Assembly: GCF_900114645.1 (NCBI RefSeq)
Contig: NZ_FOTR01000008.1
Location: 1 to 64,000, forward strand
DNA: 64,000 bases
Reading direction: 5' to 3'
DNA from: Gracilibacillus orientalis
GTDB lineage: Bacteria > Bacillota > Bacilli > Bacillales > Amphibacillaceae
Under the pieces are notes generated by a model, which saw only the letters and a program-made list of their open reading frames with translations, was not told where the DNA came from and ran no database searches. Below, piece by piece: positions 7,947 through 15,906 of this stretch. The stretch's first letter is position 1. Each line of letters opens with the position of its first letter. Both the position numbers and the translations under genes were made by a program.

Positions 7947-9518
7947 TTAATACGAGTTATTTTTTGAAACCACAAACAAATTTTTGTATTCTGTAGGAGA
8001 CATTCCTGTGTACTTTTTAAAAGCCAGACTAAAGTAATGGCTTTTATTACCAAATCCTGTAATATCTGAAATCTCAAACATTTTCAAATTACTTTTTTCT
8101 TCCAAAAGATGTTTTGCTTTCTCCATCCTGAGTCTATAAACATATTGTGAAAATCGTTCTCCCATTTCGCGTTGAAATAAGCGACCTAGGTAGTCTTCAT
8201 TCATGAATAATATTTCTCTAGCAATTTTTTTCAAGGATAACTCAGGGTTAGCTAATTGTTCTTCAATATAGTTAATAACTTGTTCGACGGCTTTACTGTA
8301 TTTCTTTACAGTATACTCATAGTTTGATTTAGTAATTTCAATCCCTAATTTAGTCACATATTGTTCAACTTGCGAAAGTGTATCCATTTTATCTAACTCT
8401 ATAATAGCTTGGGCATAAGTATCTAAATCATCAGAAGTACTTTGTTGCAATATGTTAATTAATAGCTCCATGCATTTCATATTAGTAATTTCTATTCTTT
8501 GTTTAGTATTGGACAAGTGCATAAAAAAATTACTCATTTGTAACTTTACCGCTTCGACGTGTCCAGTTTTTACAGAAACAACAATTTTTTGAAAATATTT
8601 ATCTAAACTATTATTTACTGTATCTTTTTCTAAATTAATTTCATTCTTTGTTATTAAATGTCCTTCACCGATATAAAAACCATATTGTAAACATTCGCGA
8701 ATATCTGCATACATAGATTGTATTTCTTCAAGTGGAGCTTCATCACTTATCGCAATAAACGTTTTTTTATCATAATATTGAAGAAAAACTTGTTGTATCT
8801 CCTCGAGTGGTTTTTCTAACTCTGCATGTTCTACAGAACCAAATAAAAGCAAAATATCTCTATTAGATATTGCACTAATTTGTAATTTCTTTAATGCAAG
8901 CAATTCCTCTGAAATGTTTTTTAAAGCAAACCTTCCAAGCAAACTACATTCCTTTTCAGGTCTTAATAATACTAATCTATAAAACGAATCAGTCATTTCA
9001 AACATCTTTTTTATACTTTTAGTATTAGCTAAATAACTATCCATTTCAATTGCTTCAACAAGAAATTTTTCTTTTATTTGCGGCAGGGCTTTCTTCCAAT
9101 TATCCGTCATCCTATTAAAAATCTGCTCCTTTTTTTCTTTTTGACGGATATCTTCTAGTACCTTTTTGAGAGATTCTGTTATTTCTATATCATCACAAGG
9201 CTTTAAGATATATTCTTGCACTCCAAATTTCATCGCCGTACTTGCAAACTCAAATTCGTCATAGCCTGATAAAACGATGAAGTTCACATTTAAATTCTGA
9301 TTGTGAACTCTCTTAATTAGTTCAAGTCCATTCATCTCAGGCATCATAATATCTGTTATTACTATTTCTGGTTCTTCCTTTTCAATAATATCTAATGCTT
9401 CAATACCATTTTCCCTTGAACCAATTACTTTTAACCCTAGTGACTCCCAATCAATCAATTCTATAATTCCTTTACAAATTGTAGGTTCATCATCGACTAT
9501 TAACACCTTATACTTCAT
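7947..9518 (-). CDS. YesN-type response regulator with AraC DNA-binding domain
   Basis: The 523-residue protein has an N-terminal receiver domain (VLIVDDEPTICKG, phospho-acceptor D56 in TDIMMPEMNG). A central helical and linker region of about 300 residues follows. The C-terminal AraC/XylS double helix-turn-helix lies at roughly 425-515 (SLKKIAREILFMNEDYLGRLFQ and FEISDITGFGNKSHYFSLAFKKYTGMSP). Such regulators pair with YesM-type kinases and activate polysaccharide-use genes. The start overlaps the kinase gene by 11 bp; a GTG three codons upstream is the alternative, and both have imperfect spacing to AAAGGAGG. It is the best candidate to bind the 31-bp direct-repeat element found upstream of three units in this locus; that link is inference. 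Confidence 0.9.
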   Translation of the reverse strand: MKYKVLIVDDEPTICKGIIELIDWESLGLKVIGSRENGIEALDIIEKEEPEIVITDIMMPEMNGLELIKRVHNQNLNVNFIVLSGYDEFEFASTAMKFGVQEYILKPCDDIEITESLKKVLEDIRQKEKKEQIFNRMTDNWKKALPQIKEKFLVEAIEMDSYLANTKSIKKMFEMTDSFYRLVLLRPEKECSLLGRFALKNISEELLALKKLQISAISNRDILLLFGSVEHAELEKPLEEIQQVFLQYYDKKTFIAISDEAPLEEIQSMYADIRECLQYGFYIGEGHLITKNEINLEKDTVNNSLDKYFQKIVVSVKTGHVEAVKLQMSNFFMHLSNTKQRIEITNMKCMELLINILQQSTSDDLDTYAQAIIELDKMDTLSQVEQYVTKLGIEITKSNYEYTVKKYSKAVEQVINYIEEQLANPELSLKKIAREILFMNEDYLGRLFQREMGERFSQYVYRLRMEKAKHLLEEKSNLKMFEISDITGFGNKSHYFSLAFKKYTGMSPTEYKNLFVVSKNNSY

Positions 9519-11259
9519 GATTGTCACTAACCTCCTTTAGAGGAATTTTTAATGCAACAGATGTTCCTATTGGCTCCTTACTATGTACAGTCAGACCATA
9601 TTGATTTCCAAAACTCAATTTCATACGCTTATCTATATTTTTCAGACCAATACCTGTACTAGATGAACTTTGACCATCAGTTTGAACTTTTTCTAATTCA
9701 GATTTACTCAATCCGGGTCCATTATCTGAAATAATAATCTCAATAAAGTCTTCTTTACTTTCAATCTTAATGTTAATTCTGCAAGTGCCCGCTTTTTGTT
9801 CTAATCCATATTTGATAGAATTTTCAACTATTGGTTGTAAACACATCTTTATAATATATTTATCCTTTAGGTGTTCCGGGCATTCACAATCAAATTCAAG
9901 TCTACCTTCATAGCGATACTTAAGAATCGTTATATAGGCGTCTACAAGCTTTAATTCTTCACCAATAGTCGTAACATGATTAGAATTTTTAGTTGCACTT
10001 CTCAACATGGCACCTAAAGCCTTCACCATCGTCGCTATCTTATGCTGTTTACTTAATTTTGCTTCCCAATTAATAAAATTTAACGTGTTGTATAAAAAAT
10101 GCGGATTGATTTGAGCTTGTAAAGCCTTAAGTTCTGCCTCTTTTATTAGGAGTTGTTTGATGTAATTTTCCTTAATTAATGTTCTGATTTTATTAACCAT
10201 GAAAACAAAATCATTATTAAGTTTGGCAACCTCATCACCATCAGGTTGTTTTTCTAGAGGAAATTCTGTTATCTCAAATTCTTTTTTATCTATTTTTTTC
10301 ATTCGATTACTTAACTTAATAATCGGAGCTGTTATATGATTAGATAATTTCATACCTACTACACAAAGGATGAACATTAACACAATAAAAGTTAGTAAGA
10401 GAATAAGACGAGTAATGGAAATACTATTAAATATACTTTCATAAGGGACTACTGTGTAATAGGACCATGACGTATAACCAGAATATCCTTTAGTTATCAG
10501 ATACTTATTTCCTTCGATATTCCTTATATCATATGATCCCACTAAATCATCGGGACTAAATTGTTGTTCTGGTAATAGTGGATCCTTATAAATTTTTTGA
10601 TTATTCTCATTAAATATTAAAAGTTCCCCTCTTGCATCTGGCCAAGTACTAGAAACCCATCTAACAAGTCGCTCAGGGTCAATTCTTATTAAAATATATC
10701 CAATCGGTTTAAGTTGTTCCACAGATCTTAGTTTTCTTGCGACTAAAAAACTCGAATCACCTTCCATTGGTTTAAACCATGATATTTCCCCTTGAGTGTT
10801 ATCTAGCTTGTTCATAACCATCTCCAAGTAATTACCTTTAAATACTGTAACACTATTACCAACCGTATATTCAACACCTTTCGTATTAAGATAACTAACA
10901 GAGGAGATATAAGGTTCTGCTTGCGAAAGTGATAGAAGTTTACTTCTCATCTCATTGGTTGCGACATACCTTTCATAGGATGAAGAATCTGTATTCATTT
11001 GCTGTAAATTGTCTTGCGTGCTTCCTTCCATTAAGAACGAAAAAGTATGTTTCTCAACTTTTCTTAATTCATTTTCTAATGCAGTTGTGTACACATTCAG
11101 CATTTTAGATGTATTATTAAGCAATTGTTTATCATAAATATGGTAAACAACTTGTATAGCGGAAAAAGAAATGGTACTTACTGAAATAACAAATACTAAT
11201 AAAATAGATATAAGTTTCTTTTTGATTGAAAGTGTGTTGTAAAATCTTTTTATATTCAA
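9508..11259 (-). CDS. YesM-type sensor histidine kinase
   Basis: This 583-residue membrane kinase has two transmembrane helices (about 14-36 and 283-303) enclosing a large extracellular sensor of the Cache type. A HAMP region (about 303-360) follows. The His_kinase domain has the phospho-acceptor in QINPHFLYNTLNF (H387). The ATPase domain shows VENSIKYGLEQ, ISDNGPGLS and TGIGLKNIDKRM. This is the sensor that pairs with the overlapping YesN-type regulator. Kinases of this type usually sense sugars directly or through a solute-binding protein, and the adjacent importer genes fit that. It lies 170 bp downstream of the yesL-like gene. Confidence 0.92.
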   Translation of the reverse strand: MNIKRFYNTLSIKKKLISILLVFVISVSTISFSAIQVVYHIYDKQLLNNTSKMLNVYTTALENELRKVEKHTFSFLMEGSTQDNLQQMNTDSSSYERYVATNEMRSKLLSLSQAEPYISSVSYLNTKGVEYTVGNSVTVFKGNYLEMVMNKLDNTQGEISWFKPMEGDSSFLVARKLRSVEQLKPIGYILIRIDPERLVRWVSSTWPDARGELLIFNENNQKIYKDPLLPEQQFSPDDLVGSYDIRNIEGNKYLITKGYSGYTSWSYYTVVPYESIFNSISITRLILLLTFIVLMFILCVVGMKLSNHITAPIIKLSNRMKKIDKKEFEITEFPLEKQPDGDEVAKLNNDFVFMVNKIRTLIKENYIKQLLIKEAELKALQAQINPHFLYNTLNFINWEAKLSKQHKIATMVKALGAMLRSATKNSNHVTTIGEELKLVDAYITILKYRYEGRLEFDCECPEHLKDKYIIKMCLQPIVENSIKYGLEQKAGTCRINIKIESKEDFIEIIISDNGPGLSKSELEKVQTDGQSSSSTGIGLKNIDKRMKLSFGNQYGLTVHSKEPIGTSVALKIPLKEVSDNHEV

Positions 11260-11429
11260 TAGTATCTTACCTTCTTTCTAAAGATGTTATCTCATTTACT
11301 TAAAAGTATTAATATTAAAGATACTACAACAGTTAGTTAGAGTAATAAATAAAGATAATATGTAATAACATACTCACAAAATTAAAGCGATTACAAAAAT
11401 CTATTATGCTTTTTATCAGCCTACCACCA

Positions 11430-12074
11430 TTAGTTTACCATAACATTTTTGGAATGTTTTGCGTTTTTCTGTTCCACTTTACGAAATGCTTTATTAGATA
11501 ATTCCATTAATAGATATGAAGTAATACTTATTGAGAAAAATGGGATTAAAAAGGGGATTGCTGTACTTAGAAAAACACTCAAAAAAATTACAGCAAACAT
11601 TACAAAAGTTATAATAGGATTGATCATCCCAATAACACACGCAAATTTGAAATACTGTATAAAGCTAGCTTTGTAATGTACATAAACCGGAAATATAAAT
11701 AGGGATATAACTGCAAATAAAACTAATATAATACTGAAAACCAATGTCATTGCGTTAATAAACATACCATTTGATTGATTAATATAGTTAAAATCAGTAT
11801 ATAAAATTAACCCAAATATTATCAGTACCAATCCAATCGCATTACTCTGTACAAACAATTGTTTATAAGTACTTACAAACAATTTAAATATATAAACTGA
11901 ATCCTCTTTATCAATGATCCATTTTCGAACGACAGTGAATGTAGCAATTGTCGCTGGAAATAATCCAAAAATTCCTAGACCAACTAAAGTAAATACCCAC
12001 CATAATACATTGACATATGCAAAAAGCATTATCCAATTACACGTTTTATAAATTACATTACTAAGCCCGAACAT
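11430..12074 (-). CDS. YesL family (DUF624) membrane protein
   Basis: This 214-residue hydrophobic protein has five or six predicted membrane helices. It has the DUF624 look, with CNWIMLFAYVNVLWWVFTLVGLGIFGLFPA near the N-terminus followed by a VVRKWIIDKED cytoplasmic loop. Members sit almost always next to YesMN and binding-protein ABC importers for plant polysaccharides, but their biochemical role is not established. The start is preceded by AGGAGG. It lies about 200 bp downstream of the second permease, with a hairpin in between. Confidence 0.85.
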   Translation of the reverse strand: MFGLSNVIYKTCNWIMLFAYVNVLWWVFTLVGLGIFGLFPATIATFTVVRKWIIDKEDSVYIFKLFVSTYKQLFVQSNAIGLVLIIFGLILYTDFNYINQSNGMFINAMTLVFSIILVLFAVISLFIFPVYVHYKASFIQYFKFACVIGMINPIITFVMFAVIFLSVFLSTAIPFLIPFFSISITSYLLMELSNKAFRKVEQKNAKHSKNVMVN

Positions 12075-12110
12075 TTTTCTCCTCCTGTTGTAAAATAACT
12101 AAATTTGAGC

Positions 12111-12143
12111 ACAGCAGGTTTTGCCTCTATGCAAACCTGCTGT
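12111..12143. terminator. Hairpin between permease and yesL-like gene
   Basis: An 11-bp perfect stem ACAGCAGGTTT/AAACCTGCTGT (12111-12121, 12133-12143) lies between the two genes. The T-rich tract is on the plus-strand side, so for the minus-strand transcript it is more likely an RNA-stabilising or partly terminating hairpin than a full terminator. Confidence 0.5.
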
Positions 12144-12277
12144 ACGATTTTTTCATTCTATATAGAATATGTCCCCATTTACATCCATTAGCTACTGAGT
12201 CATGTAACTCAAAATATGAATTAGTAGCTTAGCACTCTTAAGAAAATCTAATTCTTAGTTTATCCATTTTAAATTGT

Positions 12278-13186
12278 CTAACCTTTTACCCCACTTGTAG
12301 CAATACCTTCTACTAGGTAGCGTTGGAATAAAAGAAATACTCCGATAACAGGTATTAAAGATAGAGTTGACATAGCAAATAATCCACCATAATTACTATA
12401 CGAATTCGGGTCCAAATATAAATTCAAGGCTAAGGATACGGTAAACCATTCAGGTGAACTTATAAAAATTAACGGTTGAAAGAAATCTTGCCATATCCAG
12501 TAAAAACAAAATATAGTAGAAGTAACGATAGCTGGTGCTACTAAAGGTAATATTATTTTAAAGAATATACCTAACTTGCCAGCGCCATCCATCTTAGCGG
12601 CTTCATCCAATGAAATAGGTAAACCACGAATGAACTGTACCATTAAGAAGATAAAGAAGGCATGACCGAATATCCATGGTGCCATTAATGCTGGTAAACT
12701 ATCAATTAATCCTAACCATCTTAATATAATATATTGTGGAACAACCATGACTTCGTTAGGAATCATTAGTGTTACCATTACACACATAAACCAAAATCCA
12801 CTAAATTTAAAATTCACTCTTGATAAAGCATAAGCAGCCATTACTGAACTAAATACTCCGCCTATCGTTCCCGCTCCTGCAACAATCAGTGAATTTAACA
12901 TGAATCTTCCAAAGGAGTACCCACTTATACCATCCCAACCTGAAACATAATTTTCAACAATTGCCCATGTTTCGGGAATTAGGGAATAAGCATTAGTAAA
13001 CATTGTTGCGTTATCTTTGAAAGAACTAGCTAATGCCCATAATAATGGATAAATCATTATAACACCAATGACTAGCGCCGCTATGTGAAAAGTCAGAGAT
13101 GAAATAATTTTCTTTCGATTTCTTTTTTTCTTAAGCTTACTAATTTCCTTAGGCTTAGTTCTTTTATCTATTGTTGTATCAATCAT
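12278..13186 (-). CDS. Sugar ABC transporter permease (MalG/UgpE family)
   Basis: The 302-residue protein has six predicted membrane helices. The binding-protein-dependent permease signature is EAAKMDGAGKLGIFFKIILPLVAPA, the loop that contacts the ATPase. The basic N-terminal tail (about 30 residues) is cytoplasmic. Its ATG overlaps the TGA of the partner permease by four bases. With the partner permease and lipoprotein it forms a CUT1-type oligosaccharide importer. No ATPase gene is present, so a shared MsmX-type ATPase encoded elsewhere is expected. Confidence 0.92.
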   Translation of the reverse strand: MIDTTIDKRTKPKEISKLKKKRNRKKIISSLTFHIAALVIGVIMIYPLLWALASSFKDNATMFTNAYSLIPETWAIVENYVSGWDGISGYSFGRFMLNSLIVAGAGTIGGVFSSVMAAYALSRVNFKFSGFWFMCVMVTLMIPNEVMVVPQYIILRWLGLIDSLPALMAPWIFGHAFFIFLMVQFIRGLPISLDEAAKMDGAGKLGIFFKIILPLVAPAIVTSTIFCFYWIWQDFFQPLIFISSPEWFTVSLALNLYLDPNSYSNYGGLFAMSTLSLIPVIGVFLLFQRYLVEGIATSGVKG

Positions 13187-14091
13187 TTCCCTCCTCCTTT
13201 CGACTCATAATAAACCCATGAATTTTGTGTTTTGAAAACAATAAATGTAAATAAGCCGATAATGGATACTAATACCCAAGCCATTGCACTACTATATCCC
13301 ATTTCAAAATAAGTGAAAGCTCGTCTATATAAATTAAGAACATAGAATAAGGTGCTGTCCATTGGTCCACCTTCAGTAATGATAAAACCTTCGGTAAATA
13401 CACGAAAACCATTAATAGACTGTAATATTAGATTGAAGAAAATAACTGGTGTTAACATTGGAATTGTAATTCTTGTAAAATTAACCCAGCTATTTGCTCC
13501 ATCAATTGATGATGACTCATATAAGCTATTAGGTATCTGTTTTAATGCCGCTAGGAATATTAGCATAGATGATCCAAATTGCCAAACTCCAAGCGCAATA
13601 ATTGTCCATATTGCTGTAGAAGGATTACCAATAAATGATACATCTTGTGGTATCCCCATAATCGCAAGAAGAGTCATTGCAACTCCATCATTACCGAACA
13701 ACTGTTTCCAAACTATTGAAACAGCTACACTACTACCTACAATAGAAGGGATATAAAACAGAGTTCGGTACACCCCTAAGAATTTACGTTTGCTATTTAA
13801 AAGCATAGCAACAAGTAATGCAAAAAATAGTCTTAAAGGAACCATTACAAATACATAAAAGAAAGTAACTTTTAAAGATTGCCAGAACGATTCATCCTGA
13901 AACATTCTTTGATAGTTATCTAATCCAGTCCATTGAGGAGGACTTAACAGATTATAACTTGTAAATGAATAGTAGATAGAAAGAAACATTGGTGTCACAT
14001 ACATTATCATAAAACCTAGTAGCCACGGTGAAAGCAAAAGATAGCCGACGAGGTTTTCATTTTCTTTTTTAATTCCATTTTTAACTTTCAT
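13183..14091 (-). CDS. Sugar ABC transporter permease (MalF/UgpA family)
   Basis: This 302-residue permease has six predicted membrane helices, and the EAA-type loop is SSSIDGANSWVNFTRITIPMLTP. The first helix carries the LLSPWLLGFMIMYVTPM segment common to lplB/yesP/UgpA-type proteins of CUT1 importers. The ATG at 14091 was chosen because AGGGG lies eight bases upstream; a GTG three codons earlier overlaps that site. The gene is coupled to the following permease and lies 81 bp after the binding-protein gene, with a hairpin in the gap that could lower permease expression relative to the binding protein. Confidence 0.92.
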   Translation of the reverse strand: MKVKNGIKKENENLVGYLLLSPWLLGFMIMYVTPMFLSIYYSFTSYNLLSPPQWTGLDNYQRMFQDESFWQSLKVTFFYVFVMVPLRLFFALLVAMLLNSKRKFLGVYRTLFYIPSIVGSSVAVSIVWKQLFGNDGVAMTLLAIMGIPQDVSFIGNPSTAIWTIIALGVWQFGSSMLIFLAALKQIPNSLYESSSIDGANSWVNFTRITIPMLTPVIFFNLILQSINGFRVFTEGFIITEGGPMDSTLFYVLNLYRRAFTYFEMGYSSAMAWVLVSIIGLFTFIVFKTQNSWVYYESKGGGK

Positions 14092-14124
14092 GTAGATCAC
14101 CCCTCCATGCTGTATAACATCATA

Positions 14125-14155
14125 GAGGCTGAATCTTACTTATTAATCCAGCCTC
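14125..14155 (-). terminator. Intercistronic hairpin between binding protein and permease
   Basis: GAGGCTG (14125-14131) pairs with CAGCCTC (14149-14155) around a 17-base loop. There is no T-run, so partial termination or 3'-end protection of the binding-protein mRNA is likely, as seen in many binding-protein operons. Confidence 0.45.
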
Positions 14156-14172
14156 ATGTTGTTAAATTATTA

Positions 14173-15504
14173 TTAATTTCTACTTAATATATTATTTGCT
14201 TCACTTCTAAAATTAGATGCCGCTGTTTCGACGTCAATCTGACCATACAACGTTTTGTCTACTGTATCATTAAAAAGTTGTTGCACTTCCGATACTCCTG
14301 CTGGTTCAGGCGGGTCAATCGAAGTAGCATTCTCAGCAGCTAAATCGATATAATCGAACATTTTTTGTGACTGCTCAGATAGTTGAGGCTTTAAATAATC
14401 TCTGATTTCTGAAGAAACCGGAATACCTCTTTCCGCTTTAATAATGTCATTTGCTTCCTCACTATTATTAAACCAATTAATGAATTTTGTTGCTTCCTCT
14501 TGATGCTTGGAAGATTCTGCAACTGACCAAAACATACCTGGCTTAATCCATAATCCATTCTCACCACCTGCTTTTTGAGATGGAGTCATTAACTTCAAAT
14601 TAGGGTTTGCTTCTTCCGTAATTACTGCGAAGTTTGACCAGTCAAATGTAGTTGCTCCTTCTCCTGTAACGACCGGTTCTGCTTCTTTTCCTTTAGAAGA
14701 AATTTGTGCCCATTCATCTGGATTAGGTAATGCATCATTCTCTTCAAGTTCTTTTAATAAGTTTAAATAGTCTACAAAAATTTGATCATCTTCATACCCT
14801 AGCTTTGTTCCATCTTCAGCAAACAACGATTTACCATGCTGTCTTACCCAAAGAGAGAAGTTATGCATATCTGTTATCTTCGCAGTACCATATACTCCTG
14901 TTTCTGATTGAATTTGCAACAGGTCAGATTTAAAATCCTCCCAAGTCCATTCAGATGTAGGTTCTTCTACTCCTGCTTGCTCAAATACTTCAGGATTATA
15001 AGTAACTGCTATTGCCGAACTAGAAACTACCGCTCCTGTTAATTCATTATTTACTTTACCTGAATCTACTAAGTTCGCATCTACGTTGCTCATATCGAGT
15101 GTTCCATTATCGACAAATGGTTGGAGGTCTGCTAAAACACCATTATCACTAAAAGTAGCAATATAAGAGTAGTCCATTTGAATGATATCTGGCATTGAAC
15201 CACCAGCAGCCTGTGCAGATAGCTTATCAAAATAGCCATCCCATCCTGATGGTGTAGTTTCAAAAGTGACATGTGGATTTTGTTCCATGTATAAATCTAA
15301 TACTTGCTGCGTGCTATCATGTCTCGTTTGTGATCCCCACCAAGTGATGTTAAGGGTGATTTCATCCTGAGAATCTCCCTCATTATTTGTTTCTTGTTCC
15401 TCATTATTAGCGTCCTTTGAACTGTCATCTGTGCTCGAACAAGCAACTAATCCAAACAAACCAATTAGAAGTACTAATAAAAAACCTAAAAATCTCCTGT
15501 TCAT
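14173..15504 (-). CDS. Extracellular sugar-binding lipoprotein of ABC importer
   Basis: The 443-residue product has a lipoprotein signal peptide with lipobox LVAC (lipidated C22) and a long acidic linker (SSTDDSSKDANNEEQETNNE). The mature part is a bacterial solute-binding protein of family 1 (LNITWWGSQTRHDSTQQVLDLY, then MPDIIQMDYSYIATFSDNGVLADL). It would deliver oligosaccharides to the two downstream permeases. It is the first gene of the importer unit. The leader is short (about 27 bases) and carries a -10 box TATAAT, a cre-like site over that box and the 31-bp direct-repeat element upstream. The start is preceded by GGGGAG. The ligand cannot be told from sequence; neighbouring enzymes suggest acidic xylo-oligosaccharides. 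Confidence 0.93.
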   Translation of the reverse strand: MNRRFLGFLLVLLIGLFGLVACSSTDDSSKDANNEEQETNNEGDSQDEITLNITWWGSQTRHDSTQQVLDLYMEQNPHVTFETTPSGWDGYFDKLSAQAAGGSMPDIIQMDYSYIATFSDNGVLADLQPFVDNGTLDMSNVDANLVDSGKVNNELTGAVVSSSAIAVTYNPEVFEQAGVEEPTSEWTWEDFKSDLLQIQSETGVYGTAKITDMHNFSLWVRQHGKSLFAEDGTKLGYEDDQIFVDYLNLLKELEENDALPNPDEWAQISSKGKEAEPVVTGEGATTFDWSNFAVITEEANPNLKLMTPSQKAGGENGLWIKPGMFWSVAESSKHQEEATKFINWFNNSEEANDIIKAERGIPVSSEIRDYLKPQLSEQSQKMFDYIDLAAENATSIDPPEPAGVSEVQQLFNDTVDKTLYGQIDVETAASNFRSEANNILSRN

Positions 15505-15536
15505 CTAATCACTCCCCTTTTCATATTTATATTCAT

Positions 15537-15601
15537 ATTATAAACGCTTACACTCACCATTTCCTTACTATTTACCTATATGATTTTATAATTTACCGAC
15601 T
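15537..15601 (-). promoter_or_regulatory. Importer promoter with direct-repeat element, copy A
   Basis: The 31-bp element at 15571-15601 reads AGTCGGTA at one end and TAGGTAAA at the other on the minus strand, with the two GG pairs exactly 21 bp apart. A -10 box TATAAT (15537-15542) begins 34 bases from the second GG. There is no good -35 box, as expected for an activator-dependent promoter. The same layout recurs at 18974-19038 and 26396-26460. Confidence 0.75.
15539..15552. promoter_or_regulatory. cre-like site over the importer -10 box
   Basis: TATAAACGCTTACA matches the CcpA consensus TGNAANCGNWWNCA at all but one defined position. It overlaps the -10 box, so CcpA binding would repress. 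Confidence 0.6.
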
Positions 15602-15603
15602 AT

Positions 15604-15617
15604 TTGAAGCGCTTTCA
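15604..15617. promoter_or_regulatory. cre-like site upstream of the importer element
   Basis: TTGAAGCGCTTTCA has one mismatch to the CcpA consensus and lies three bases beyond the direct-repeat element, a position where CcpA could interfere with the activator. The remaining bases to 15817 show no other feature. Confidence 0.55.
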
Positions 15618-15817
15618 GTTTAGATGTGCAACTTTTTTTCTCTACTTTTATGGTTAACAGGACTTCTGAATCATAATGAAGTTATAATTTGAATAAGGTG
15701 AACAACCATCCAATGTGTATCAGAGCATCTCACAGGATAATAACTGCATAGACATTAGCAAATTCACAGAATCATAAAAATGCCACAATATCATCATTTA
15801 AAGAAAGTAATAGAAAT

Positions 15818-15854
15818 TAAAAAACAGAAGCAGATCTTAAAAGACCAGCTTCCG
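15818..15854 (-). terminator. Terminator after the GH115-like gene
   Basis: On the minus strand a 14-bp stem with one mismatch and two G-U pairs (15825-15838 with 15841-15854) is followed by a run of T residues, 53 bp after the stop codon. Confidence 0.7.
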
Positions 15855-15906
15855 TATATTTTTTCATTAATTTCCGCTTTCTTGATTGTTCAACGCTTAG
15901 TAGCTA

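Noticed and set aside
12111-12143. Full terminator of the permease gene
   Set aside because: The T-run lies on the plus-strand side; for the minus-strand transcript there is none, so it is listed only as a hairpin.
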